Shown: positions 51,572 to 60,686 of the stretch, one piece after another | How the letters are laid out: the number at the start of each line of letters is the position of its first letter | How positions within the stretch are numbered: position 1 is the first letter of the stretch | Source of the DNA: PALSA-1355 sp035496575 | GTDB lineage: Bacteria; Planctomycetota; Planctomycetia; Pirellulales; PALSA-1355 | Length of the DNA stretch: 64,000 bases | Direction of reading: 5' to 3' | NCBI GenBank assembly: GCA_035496575.1 | Contig: DATJEN010000195.1 | Location: 1 to 64,000, forward strand | Position numbers and translations under genes: made by a program | Notes under the pieces: model-generated | What the model was told of the DNA's origin: nothing | Databases searched by the model: none | What the model saw: the letters and a program-made list of their open reading frames with translations, nothing else

Positions 51572-53536
51572 TTATCCGTAGTCGCGGATCAAGCGATGCT
51601 TGACCACGTCGATTTTTGCTTGCGTGTCCGCGTCAACCACCTTCGAAACCAGGCTGGTCAACTTGATGGAGTCTTTCTGGTCTTCAAACAGTTTGAGCTC
51701 GAGCGCCTTGTACAGCCGTTCGTTCGTCTTGTAGTTGAAGGTGCGGCCGTCGATCGACAAGGCGCCGATGTAGTTCATGATTTCGCGGCGGAAATCGTCT
51801 TTGCGGCTTTCTGGAATATCGATCTTCTGCTCGATCGAGCGCATCAGTCGTTCGTCGGGCTCTTGATACTGGCCCGTGAAGCTGTTTTTGACCTTTTCGC
51901 GCTGCGTATAGGCTTTGACGTTGTCGATATAGTTGCCGCATAGGCGTTTCAGCGCGTCGTCGTCGGCCGCGATCGCGCGTTGGACTTCGTTCTTCACGAT
52001 GTTTTCGTACTCCTCTTTCACCACGCCCAACAGCTCGCGGTACTTGGTCCGTTGCTCGTCGCTGGTGATCAGCGTGTGGTGTTTCAAGCCGGCGTCGAGC
52101 TCGTTGAGCACCATGAAGGGGTTGATTGACTTGGAATCGGGGTGCGCAACCAGCGCGTTTGAGATCTTGTCCTGCACATAGCGGGGCGAAATGCCGTGCA
52201 TGCCCTCGTTCGTGGTTTGCTCGCGCAGTTCCTTGATGTTGTCTTCGGTGAAGCCCGGCAAAGTTTTGCCGTTGTAGAGCTTGAGTTTTTGCAGCAGGCT
52301 CAACCCCGCGTTCTTGGGTTCTTCCAGCCGCGTCAAGATGGCCCACATGGCCGCCATTTCAATGGTGTGCGGGGCAATGTGCTTGCCGAGCACGGTCTGA
52401 CGGTTGTAGTCCTTCTCGTAGATCTTGATTTCGTCCGCCAAGACCGTGACATACGGAACGTCGATACGCACCGTGCGGTCGCGCAGAGCTTCCATGAACT
52501 CGTTGCCCTGCAGTCGGCGATATTCCGGCTCGTTCGTATGACCCAAAATGACTTCGTCGATATCGGTCTGCGCGAACTTCTTGGGTTTCACCTTGTGTTC
52601 CTGGCTGGCGCCCAGCAGGTCGTACAAGAACGCCACGTCGAGCTTGAGCACCTCCACGAATTCGATGACGCCACGGTTGGCGATATTGAACTCGCCGTCG
52701 AAATTGAACGCGCGCGGATCGCTATCGCTGCCGTACTCGGCGATCTTGCGGTAATTGATGTCGCCCGTCAGCTCCGTGGAATCCTGGTTCTTTTCGTCCT
52801 TCGGCTGGAACGTGCCGATGCCGATGCGATCCTTCTCGCTCAAGATCAAGCGCTTCACGCGCACATCCTGGATGACGCGCGTCCAGTCGCCTTCGTATTG
52901 CCGCAACAGGTCGCTGTACACGTAACGGCAGAACGGGCAGAGCTCGCCGCGAACCTTGACCCGGTACTCGTCCGCCGCGATATCGGCATTCAAGCCATCC
53001 AAAACGTCCTTGCGAAAGCGCTCCGGGATCATGTGCAGCGGCTCTTCGTTCATCGGGCACCACTGCACGCCGTCGCCGGTGGCCCAGCCGAGCGAATAAA
53101 GCGCGCCGGCGTCTTTGGCGCTATAGCGCTCCAGGCCCTTTTTGAGCAATCGGGCAATCGTGCTCTTGCTGCTCCCCACCGGGCCATGCAGCAGCAGCAC
53201 GCGTTTTTCAATGCCATAGCCTTGGGCGGCGCTCTTGAAGGCGTTCACCAAGGACCATAGGGGCGCATCCAGCCCGAAGACGGCGTCGCGGCCGTGGTCC
53301 TCGGGATCGGTGAAGAAAACATAGCGGACGCGGCGTTCGCGGAGTTCTTCGTAGGTCTCGATACCGTAGGCGGTAATCATGTCGTACACGCGCTCAAAGG
53401 CATTGCGCGTGACGCGTGGATTGGCGCGCACGATGTCCAAGTATTCTTCGAAGGTGCCTTCCCAGTTCTTGCGCCGAAATTGATCGAGATCCTGGCGCTT
53501 GGCTACGAGCGAAATGATCTCTCGTCCGCTCAGCAT
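51572..53536 (-). CDS. prkA: PrkA family serine protein kinase
   Basis: From ATG at 53536, fixed by GGAGGA upstream, the protein has 654 residues. The AAA-type P-loop is GPVGSSKST at residues 118-126, in the N-terminal PrkA AAA domain; the C-terminal half carries the kinase-like domain, with residues around YLDIVRANPRVTRN at the N-terminus typical for this family. In B. subtilis PrkA is linked to sporulation, and in E. coli YeaG to nitrogen starvation and stationary phase. It is first in the operon prkA, YeaH-like, SpoVR and 48341. A longer upstream frame is rejected. Confidence 0.93.
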   Translation of the reverse strand: MLSGREIISLVAKRQDLDQFRRKNWEGTFEEYLDIVRANPRVTRNAFERVYDMITAYGIETYEELRERRVRYVFFTDPEDHGRDAVFGLDAPLWSLVNAFKSAAQGYGIEKRVLLLHGPVGSSKSTIARLLKKGLERYSAKDAGALYSLGWATGDGVQWCPMNEEPLHMIPERFRKDVLDGLNADIAADEYRVKVRGELCPFCRYVYSDLLRQYEGDWTRVIQDVRVKRLILSEKDRIGIGTFQPKDEKNQDSTELTGDINYRKIAEYGSDSDPRAFNFDGEFNIANRGVIEFVEVLKLDVAFLYDLLGASQEHKVKPKKFAQTDIDEVILGHTNEPEYRRLQGNEFMEALRDRTVRIDVPYVTVLADEIKIYEKDYNRQTVLGKHIAPHTIEMAAMWAILTRLEEPKNAGLSLLQKLKLYNGKTLPGFTEDNIKELREQTTNEGMHGISPRYVQDKISNALVAHPDSKSINPFMVLNELDAGLKHHTLITSDEQRTKYRELLGVVKEEYENIVKNEVQRAIAADDDALKRLCGNYIDNVKAYTQREKVKNSFTGQYQEPDERLMRSIEQKIDIPESRKDDFRREIMNYIGALSIDGRTFNYKTNERLYKALELKLFEDQKDSIKLTSLVSKVVDADTQAKIDVVKHRLIRDYG

Positions 53537-54203
53537 AAGTCGTCCTCCGCGGGGCAAAGGCCCGAGTGCACGCCGCTTTGCCTTGACCGGCCCCTGACCG
53601 TCAGGAAGCCGGAGCAAGGAACTCGTCCTCTTGCGAGGATTCGCCCTAGTGTTAGTTGCCGCCGGCCTGGCCTCCGTTTCCAATGTCTCCCCTCGGTCTA
53701 CACCCCGGACGGGGCGCGCGTTGCGGGCGCGCTACAGGTGGGGTCATATCGACCGCGCACGGTTCGATGCGCGCAGCGGCAAACGCCACTGGCTATCAAC
53801 ACGTGAGCGAGACGGAGAGAATTGGAAAAGAACGCGCTAGGCGAGGCGGGCAGCAGCTAATCTCGTCATCAGCTTGAAAATCGAACGTCCGACCTCCCTG
53901 TTCGAACCGTCCTGGGCTGTCATCTCCAAGTATGCTTCGTAATTCGAGTCCCTTCAATATCGATTCCAAGCCAAGTCGCGACGTCTGGCTGAATTCCGCG
54001 AAATCGATATGCAAACCGAATGCCGAGATTTCAGATCGAAGCGAAGGCGCCCGAATTGTCGCAATCTCGGAATGATTTGAAAGCGCGGCCCAGGTTGCAT
54101 CCCCGTTTGAACGAGCTTTGTCCGTAGCCCTTCCAGGTTCGTGACTTTCTGCGGGCCAATACGCCCGCAACTCGACCAATTTCGGCCGAACAGCAAGCGC
54201 GAG
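53537..54203. other. Gene-free 667-base stretch
   Basis: Between the prkA start and the response-regulator stop I see no convincing gene. A minus-strand frame at 53796-54179 (127 codons) has unremarkable composition and no family content, and lacks a good ribosome site. The promoter of the prkA operon should be in the part next to 53537. No strong hairpin or repeat was found. Confidence 0.4.
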
Positions 54204-54590
54204 CTAGCTGAGCAACCGCTTGACGCTCTCCATCAAGCGGTCCATGGCGAATGGCTTGCGAATGTAGTCATCAACGCCCAGCATTTCAGCATAAGCCTTG
54301 TGACGGCTGCCTTCGTTGGCAGTAATCATGATGACGCGCAAGGGCACGGGCCGGCTGCGGCGGAGCTTCTCCAAAACCAGAAAACCGCTGCGCTTGGGCA
54401 TCATCATGTCGAGAATCACGAGATCGGGATCTTCCCGCTCGGCCATCGACAAGCCCTGGTTGCCATCGCGCGCGATCAGGACCTCATATCCACTTGCTTC
54501 CAGCGCAAAGCGAACCGACTCGACAATCTCATGGTCGTCATCAACCAGCAAAATGCGCTGTCGCTTGCCTGCCGGTTTATCCTCTGCCAT
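54204..54590 (-). CDS. Single-domain response regulator (CheY-like)
   Basis: From ATG at 54590 the protein has 128 residues. The receiver residues are all present: the acidic cluster in LLVDDDHEI (16-20), Asp61 in LVILDMMMP, Thr in MITANEG, and Lys in DYIRKPFA. It has no output domain, so it would act by binding a partner. A 14-residue upstream extension is possible but has no features. It is divergent from the DUF1570 gene at 54727. Confidence 0.9.
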   Translation of the reverse strand: MAEDKPAGKRQRILLVDDDHEIVESVRFALEASGYEVLIARDGNQGLSMAEREDPDLVILDMMMPKRSGFLVLEKLRRSRPVPLRVIMITANEGSRHKAYAEMLGVDDYIRKPFAMDRLMESVKRLLS

Positions 54591-54726
54591 CACGACGCAA
54601 TCCTCGGCTGACACGAAGCACGGAGCCGGCATGGCCGCCGTGTATTACAATCCAAGTCTCCCAAGTATCCGGGATCGACTGGATTTTGCAAGGATGCTCG
54701 AGGCTTGAATCGAACGGCGCCGGGTA

Positions 54727-56172
54727 ATGTTAGGGTATTTCGGCAAGTTCCATTCGCAAACTGCCTGCGATTCGCCACCCACTCGGCGTGCGCTCAAGGC
54801 CCTGGCCGTGGTGATTGTCGCGCTGGGTAGTCTGAGCCTTTTGTGGCTCGCGCCCGCGCGCGCTAAGGACGAACCACCCGAGGGCGAGCCGCCACGCGAG
54901 GAGCTGACGATTCCTTCCACGGGAGTTGTGCGGCAGGGCCAGGGTCAGCGCGTTTTGGTGAGTGATGGCCAAGGCGAGCAAGTCGTCGCGCTTTTGCACG
55001 TGGAGGTCGGCGACCGCCGGCTGGTCATCATGCCCAGTGGGCGAATGCGCTCGCTTGCGATCTCCGAAACGGCCATCACGAAAAAGCCGTTCCGTTCGGC
55101 GACGAAGGAGGAGGTGCTGGCCGAGCTCAAATCAGGGCGACTGGCCAAGTTTAAATCGCGCTCCACGGCCCGCTATGTCTATCTCTACAACACCAGCGAA
55201 GAGTTCTACCGTGGCACGAGCCGAATTCTGGAAACCATGTATCCGGCGACCGTCGCCTACTTCAAGCGGCAGAAGCTGCCGGTGCACGACCCGGCCGGGC
55301 CGCTCATCGTGCTGATGTTTCGCACCGAGGACGAGTTTCAGCGGTATGAGCCCGTGCCGCAGGGAGTCGCGGCCTATTACAGCGCCGAGACCAACCATGT
55401 GGTGATGTACGAGCAATCCGATTTGGTCGAAATGGCGCCCGAGCTGGCGGTGAAGCAAGCCATCGGAGTAGTGGCGCACGAAGGCGTTCATCAGGTTCTG
55501 AACAACATTGGCGTGCAGCAGCGCCTGTCGCGCTGGCCCCTGTGGACCGCCGAAGGTCTCGCCGAATACTTCGCGCCCACCAGCGTCGACAAACGCCTGC
55601 GCTGGAAAGGCGTCGGCATGCCCAATGACTTCCGTATCCACGAGCTTGAATCGCTGTTGAAAAAACGCAGCAACATCGATGGCGAGATGGTCTCGCAGAC
55701 CGTCGCGGCCTCGGGCTTGTCATCCGCCGGCTATGCGTCCGCCTGGGCGCTGACTCACTATCTTGCTTCGCGCAAAAAGGAAAAGTTTCATGCGTATCTG
55801 CGCGAAGTCGCGAAGCTCGAACCGCTCGAGCCTCGCGACCCGCGCCAGGCCACGGCCCAGCGCAAGCAACTGTTTACCAAATTCTTCGGCTCGGATTATG
55901 AGGCCATCGAGCGGGCCGTGATCGAACACGTGCAAAGTTTGCCGTACACCGACCCCATCGCCAATCAAACGCATTACGTCGTGATGCTCAATACGTCTGC
56001 GCTGCGGACGGCTGGCGTGACCAGCTCGCCGGCGTCCGTCCGCCGCTGGCAAGAAGAAACGCTAACCAAGGTGCCCGCGTCGGTTCGCGCGCAAGCCACC
56101 TTCGACGTCATGCCGTTCGAGAATCGATCGCTGGCGGAGCAGTATGCTCGCCAGTGGTTGCAATCGCGCTAA
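54727..56172 (+). CDS. DUF1570-type metallopeptidase, membrane-anchored
   Basis: A 481-residue protein with a signal anchor at about 24-45. The zinc motif HEGVH lies at residues 251-255 in VVAHEGVHQVLNN, and a downstream Glu280 in AEGLAEYF is in place for the third ligand, the gluzincin arrangement used by the DUF1570 family. A lysine/serine-rich stretch at about 118-150 precedes the peptidase core. The family is common and mostly uncharacterised in planctomycetes, so a periplasmic peptidase is likely, with an unknown substrate. Confidence 0.82.
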   Translation: MLGYFGKFHSQTACDSPPTRRALKALAVVIVALGSLSLLWLAPARAKDEPPEGEPPREELTIPSTGVVRQGQGQRVLVSDGQGEQVVALLHVEVGDRRLVIMPSGRMRSLAISETAITKKPFRSATKEEVLAELKSGRLAKFKSRSTARYVYLYNTSEEFYRGTSRILETMYPATVAYFKRQKLPVHDPAGPLIVLMFRTEDEFQRYEPVPQGVAAYYSAETNHVVMYEQSDLVEMAPELAVKQAIGVVAHEGVHQVLNNIGVQQRLSRWPLWTAEGLAEYFAPTSVDKRLRWKGVGMPNDFRIHELESLLKKRSNIDGEMVSQTVAASGLSSAGYASAWALTHYLASRKKEKFHAYLREVAKLEPLEPRDPRQATAQRKQLFTKFFGSDYEAIERAVIEHVQSLPYTDPIANQTHYVVMLNTSALRTAGVTSSPASVRRWQEETLTKVPASVRAQATFDVMPFENRSLAEQYARQWLQSR

Positions 56173-56180
56173 AAGCGCGA

Positions 56181-56966
56181 TCAGGCCGCGCGGAAGTCGG
56201 ACCCGACTGGATCGGCTGAGGCTGATTTCGCTGGCCGACGGGGCCTGACGGCGCGCGCGAGCAGCCCGGCCCGGACCAGAAGCTCTTCTTCGAGCCAGTC
56301 GAACCAGCTCGACAGCCGGCCGCCGTACACGCACAGGGGCGCAAAAATGCAGCCGATCGCCGCGCCCCAGAACACGTCGCTTAGAAAATGGGAGTGTTCC
56401 AGCACTCGCTGCGCACCTGCAAGCCCTGCCATGGCCGGAAACAGCCACCGCCCGCGCGGATAGAAACAGGCCAGCACGATTGCCAGGCCGGCCGCGGTGG
56501 CCGTGTGCGAGGAGGGAAAGCTCTGTTCCCAACTGGAATTGGTTAATAGCGGAAACCATTCACCAAAACTCTCCAGCCCATGCCCGCTGAGATCGAAGTG
56601 GTGCGGCCGCATGCGGGCGACGAATAGCTTGAGCGCGTTGGCAACCAGGCCCGACCCTAGCGAGGCGGCGGCAATGCGCGGAATCGCATAGCGATGCCAC
56701 GGATCGAGTACGGCGATGGCGATCAAAATCAGCACGATCCCCAGCCCATGACTGAAGATCTCGCTCAGGCTGCACAGCTTTACGATGAAGGCCGGCGAGT
56801 GGCCGGCCGCAACCCAACGGGCGAGTGGCACATCCAGCGCGATTGCCGCCACGCCAACTCCCCCGAGCACGGCCGCGCAGCTCCATAGTTGGCAAATCGT
56901 GCGCAAGCGGGGCAGCGGAACGTCCGATTCGGGATAGGCGTTCGCGCGTGCAAACGAAGTTGCCAT
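56181..56966 (-). CDS. PAP2 family phosphatase (membrane)
   Basis: From ATG at 56966 (AAGGA upstream; an ATG at 56984 is also possible) the protein has 261 residues. The three phosphatase motifs are in order: KLFVARMRP (KX6RP), then PSSHTATAA, and RVLEHSHFLSDV (SRX5HX3D type, here starting Q-R). About six hydrophobic segments surround them. PAP2 enzymes dephosphorylate lipids such as undecaprenyl diphosphate or phosphatidate. The open frame runs 85 codons further upstream into unlikely sequence. It is convergent with the DUF1570 gene (eight bases apart), and divergent from the GT39 gene. Confidence 0.88.
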   Translation of the reverse strand: MATSFARANAYPESDVPLPRLRTICQLWSCAAVLGGVGVAAIALDVPLARWVAAGHSPAFIVKLCSLSEIFSHGLGIVLILIAIAVLDPWHRYAIPRIAAASLGSGLVANALKLFVARMRPHHFDLSGHGLESFGEWFPLLTNSSWEQSFPSSHTATAAGLAIVLACFYPRGRWLFPAMAGLAGAQRVLEHSHFLSDVFWGAAIGCIFAPLCVYGGRLSSWFDWLEEELLVRAGLLARAVRPRRPAKSASADPVGSDFRAA

Positions 56967-57213
56967 CGGAGCATCCTTGCTCATCGCCTGCGGGAACCCG
57001 TCGACCGGTAGCGACGTTGCACGCCACCAGGCGCGGGGTGCGAAGAATAGCAACCGTTGGCAATCGGTACCAACGGCAATTGGTGCGAGAATGCATGTTG
57101 CCGCAAGTCGTTCGAATCTGCTGTTGTGACCGCTCCTCGAGCCTCGTAAACTCCCCCGCCCGACGGTGTTTCCGTATCGTGCGGTTCCCCGGGCGGTAAG
57201 CGGAGGAGCAAGG

Positions 57214-59028
57214 ATGCTCAAGCAAACTCAGTACCCACTGGTGCTAGCAGCCATCTCGGCAACGCTGTTTCTTGCGAACTTGGGCGGCGCGCATCTATGG
57301 GATGTGGACGAGGCTATCTTTTCGCAAGCTGCCAACGAGATGCACGAGCGCGGCGACCTGGTCGTGCCATACTTCAATGGCGAAGTGTTTCCCGATAAAC
57401 CGCCCGTCATGTATTGGTTCATGGCCGCGGGCTACGAGCTGTTCGGCCGGACCGAGCTGGCCGCACGCCTGTTCTCTGCCGTGTTCGGGATTGCAAGCGT
57501 GCTCGTCACGTATCGCTTGGGAACGCTCCTTTTCTCGCCGCTCGCCGGGTTCTGGTCCGGCCTCGCGCTCGCCACCACGCTGAACTTCAACGTGATCGCG
57601 CGGGCAGCGACCCCAGATGCCTATTTGGTGTTCTTCGTGAGCCTCGCCATCCTGTGCTTTGTGTCGGGCACGGCCAGCGCGCGGGTACGTGCGGGCGAGC
57701 TTAACGAGCGGAATGCCCCCTGGGCCGGCCAATTGCGGTTCGAGCCGTCCTGGCGGTGTTACGCCGCAACCTACGCCGTGATGGGCGCCGCCGTGCTGAC
57801 CAAGGGACCTGTGGGAGTGGTGCTCCCGACCGCGATTCTGGGTCTGTTTCTGCTAGTGATGCGCGCGGAGCCGGTTGCACCAATGGCCGGCGTCGGCTGG
57901 CGCGCTTGCTTGCAGCAGGGTCTCAGGTGGATGGCGCGCGTGTTGGCTCCGCGGCACGTGCTAACCACGATCTGGAGCATGCGACCGCTGACCGCGCTGG
58001 CCGCGGTGCTGGCGGTGTGTGGGTGGTGGTACATATGGGTCGGTGTCGAGACAAACGGCGAGTGGTTGGTCGGCTTTTTTGGCGTACACAATTTTGGCCG
58101 CTTTCTGAACGCGATGGAGAATCATCGCGGGCCGATCGTCTACTACGTGGCCGCGATTGCCATCGGCTTTTTTCCGTGGTCGGTCTTCGCGGTGCCGGTC
58201 GTGATGAACACGCGGCGACAGGCGAGCTCCGCGCATCCTTTGCGGGCCAGCTATGTGCTCGTCGTTTCGTGGATTGTCGTGTGGGTGGGCTTCTTTTCGT
58301 TGGCCGGAACGAAGCTGCCGAGCTATGTCGTGCCGGCCTATCCAGCGCTTGCTCTCGCCACCGGCGCGCTCGTCGCGCGCTGGATCGGCGAGCCCGGGTT
58401 GATCGCCAGGCTGTGGACACGGCTGGCGTGGGGGACAGTCGGCGTGGTCGGCGTGGCCATGATGGTGGCGCTGCCGATCGTTGCACATGTTTATCTGGAT
58501 GGTGGCTGGGCCCTCGGGTTGATCGGGGCCATCCCGCTGCTGCTCGCCTGCGTCGGATGGTTGGCCAGCGAGCGCGGTCAAGTTGTCGGCTCGAGCACCG
58601 CCCTTGCCTGCCTGGGAGCGATGCTGTGCCTGGCGCTGTTCGCGGGCGGGGCTGCTTACGTGGACCGCTTTCAAGACACGCCGGCGCTGGGCGAACAACT
58701 TGCCTATGCAGTGCCGGGCTCACCGTCGGCTCCGCTGGCGAGCTATCGCTTTTTTCGGCCGAGCCTGGTGTTCTACTCCGGGCGCTATGTCGAGAAGCTC
58801 AGCGCGCCCGAGGACGTCGCGCAGTTTTTCGACTCTCATCCGGGCGAGGCGTTTCTGGTGACCACCGACGCCGAGCTTGCCAAGCTGCGCGGCCAATTGC
58901 CCCTCGACGTTTCCGTGCTCACCAGCCGCAGGCGCTTTCTGCGTTCTGGCGAGCTCGTCCTGTTGGGACGCATCGGGGACTCGGCGATGGCCCGCTCGAA
59001 TAAGTTCGAGGGCGAGCGCGTTCACTAA
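57214..59028 (+). CDS. GT39/ArnT-like membrane glycosyltransferase
   Basis: From ATG at 57214, fixed by GGAGGAGCAAGG upstream, the protein has 604 residues. The N-terminal loop after the first helix has WDVDEAIFSQAANEMHERGDL, including the Asp/Glu pair used by GT39 and ArnT enzymes, then the PPVMYWFMA block. About eleven helices follow and a soluble C-terminal domain. Such enzymes transfer sugars from polyprenyl phosphate to lipid A or proteins outside the membrane. The acceptor is unknown. The gene starts about 250 bases from the PAP2 gene start, in a divergent layout, which is common for lipid-carrier metabolism. Confidence 0.9.
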   Translation: MLKQTQYPLVLAAISATLFLANLGGAHLWDVDEAIFSQAANEMHERGDLVVPYFNGEVFPDKPPVMYWFMAAGYELFGRTELAARLFSAVFGIASVLVTYRLGTLLFSPLAGFWSGLALATTLNFNVIARAATPDAYLVFFVSLAILCFVSGTASARVRAGELNERNAPWAGQLRFEPSWRCYAATYAVMGAAVLTKGPVGVVLPTAILGLFLLVMRAEPVAPMAGVGWRACLQQGLRWMARVLAPRHVLTTIWSMRPLTALAAVLAVCGWWYIWVGVETNGEWLVGFFGVHNFGRFLNAMENHRGPIVYYVAAIAIGFFPWSVFAVPVVMNTRRQASSAHPLRASYVLVVSWIVVWVGFFSLAGTKLPSYVVPAYPALALATGALVARWIGEPGLIARLWTRLAWGTVGVVGVAMMVALPIVAHVYLDGGWALGLIGAIPLLLACVGWLASERGQVVGSSTALACLGAMLCLALFAGGAAYVDRFQDTPALGEQLAYAVPGSPSAPLASYRFFRPSLVFYSGRYVEKLSAPEDVAQFFDSHPGEAFLVTTDAELAKLRGQLPLDVSVLTSRRRFLRSGELVLLGRIGDSAMARSNKFEGERVH

Positions 59029-59187
59029 GCTCGCGCGCCGCACGAAATCTATCCCGCAGCAGGCGAATTTCGCTGCACGGGGCGAGACGTTAACCCTCGG
59101 GAATGGTTGATCTTGCGCTATCTGTGTGATACGCTCACACAGTAGCCTACCGATCGATCTTGCCTGCGGTCCCACGAGCCCTTGCCC

Positions 59188-60564
59188 ATGCTCCACCTCA
59201 CTGCTCGCGGTCAAGCGCACACCTGCGACGGCATAAGCCGGCGCGATTTTCTCCAGATTGGGGCACTGGGGGCACTCGGCCTCACGCTGACCGACCTGGT
59301 TGCTGCCCAGGCCGCAGGCGCCGTCGCCAAGGAGCACGATGACCGGAACGTCATCCTCATTTTCAACCTGGGTGCGCCCAGCCAGATCGATACGTTTGAC
59401 ATGAAACCGGACGCGCCGGCCGAGATTCGCGGTCCTTTCAAACCCATCTCGACCAATGCGGCCGGCATCCAGATTTCTGAAATCTTTCCGCTGCACGCCA
59501 AGCACGCGGACAAATTCTCGCTGGTTCGCAGTTGCTACCACACGGCCGCCGCCGTGCACGACACCGGGCATCAGATGATGCAGACCGGTCGGCTGTTCAC
59601 CGGCGGCATCAACACGCCGCACGCGGGTTGCGCGCTGAGTTTTTTGCGCGGGCGGCGCAGCGATCTTCCGGCTCACGTGGTCCTGCCTGAGCCGATGGGG
59701 CCGACCGGGGGCAACTTGCCCCACGGACAGGATGCCGGCTTTTTGGGGAAAGCGCATGATCCCTTTGCGCTCATGGCCGATCCCTCGAAGGCGGACTTCA
59801 AGGTGCCCGATCTGCTGCCTCCGCCCGAAATCGGAGAGGCGCGTCTCGAGCGGCGACGAAAGCTGCGCGCCATCGTGGACGAAACCGTGCACAACTTCGA
59901 GGCCAGCGACAACGCCAAGTTGCTCGACAGTAACTTTGAAGCGGCCTTCCGCATGATGACCAGCCCTCAAGCCAGGGCGGCGTTCGATTTGTCAAAAGAA
60001 CCCACAGCCGTGCGCGAGCGGTATGGCATGAACCGCTTCGGTCAATGCTGCCTGCTGGCTCGGCGTTTGATCGAGGGTGGCGTTCGCTTCGTGACGGTCA
60101 ACACGTTCCTGACCGTCTTCAACGAAATCACTTGGGACATTCACGGCTCCAATCCGTTCACGTCCATCGAAGGAATGCGCAATATCGTGGCCCCCATGTA
60201 CGACCAGGCCTACACGGCGCTGCTCGAGGATCTCGGTAGCCGCGGGTTGCTGGAAAAGACTCTCGTGTGCAACCTGGCGGAGTTCGGCCGCACCCCGCGC
60301 GTCAATCCCGCCGGTGGCCGCGATCATTGGCCGCAGTGCTGGACGGTGTACTTCGCCGGCGGCGGCGTGCAAGGCGGGCGCGTCATTGGCGCCAGCGATC
60401 GCATCGGCGGTGTGCCGGCCGAGCGGCCTGTCGAACCCGCCGAAATCGTCGCCACGATCTATCACAGCCTCGGCCTCGATCTCGAGTCCAAGCTGCCCGG
60501 GCCGCAAGGTCGTCCCTTCCCATTGGTGGATACAGGCAAACACCCGATACACGAACTGTTTTAG
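59188..60564 (+). CDS. DUF1501 family protein, TAT-exported (sulfatase-like fold)
   Basis: From ATG at 59188 (a TTG at 59182 is possible) the protein has 458 residues. A twin-arginine signal is present: ISRRDFLQIGALGALGLTLTDLV. The alkaline-phosphatase/sulfatase-like core begins VILIFNLGAPSQIDTFDMKP, with RSCYHTAAAVHDTGHQMMQTGR and LAEFGRTPRVNPAGGRDHWPQC, the DUF1501 signatures. The family pairs in planctomycetes with DUF1549/DUF1553 proteins, as here. Function is unresolved; an extracellular hydrolase has been proposed from the fold. The next gene starts 122 bases downstream. Confidence 0.92.
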   Translation: MLHLTARGQAHTCDGISRRDFLQIGALGALGLTLTDLVAAQAAGAVAKEHDDRNVILIFNLGAPSQIDTFDMKPDAPAEIRGPFKPISTNAAGIQISEIFPLHAKHADKFSLVRSCYHTAAAVHDTGHQMMQTGRLFTGGINTPHAGCALSFLRGRRSDLPAHVVLPEPMGPTGGNLPHGQDAGFLGKAHDPFALMADPSKADFKVPDLLPPPEIGEARLERRRKLRAIVDETVHNFEASDNAKLLDSNFEAAFRMMTSPQARAAFDLSKEPTAVRERYGMNRFGQCCLLARRLIEGGVRFVTVNTFLTVFNEITWDIHGSNPFTSIEGMRNIVAPMYDQAYTALLEDLGSRGLLEKTLVCNLAEFGRTPRVNPAGGRDHWPQCWTVYFAGGGVQGGRVIGASDRIGGVPAERPVEPAEIVATIYHSLGLDLESKLPGPQGRPFPLVDTGKHPIHELF

Positions 60565-60686
60565 CCGGGCGGCGACCGGCCCCGATCGAACCCTGGGGCG
60601 AGCGTGGGCCGGGTGGATTCTGGGACTCGCTGCGCAGCCGATACCGAGTGCATGTCCCGCTGGCCACCGGCAGCGCCCTGAAAGAG

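Noticed and set aside
53796..54179. 127-codon minus-strand frame in the gene-free stretch
   Set aside because: No ribosome site, no domain, and mixed composition; a chance frame is more likely.
54690..54730. tRNA T-arm-like GAATCGAAC on the minus strand
   Set aside because: No other cloverleaf element is present around it.
60267..60686. 140-codon extension of the DUF1549 gene
   Set aside because: It lies over the DUF1501 gene in another frame and is arginine-rich; the signal peptide starts at 60687.
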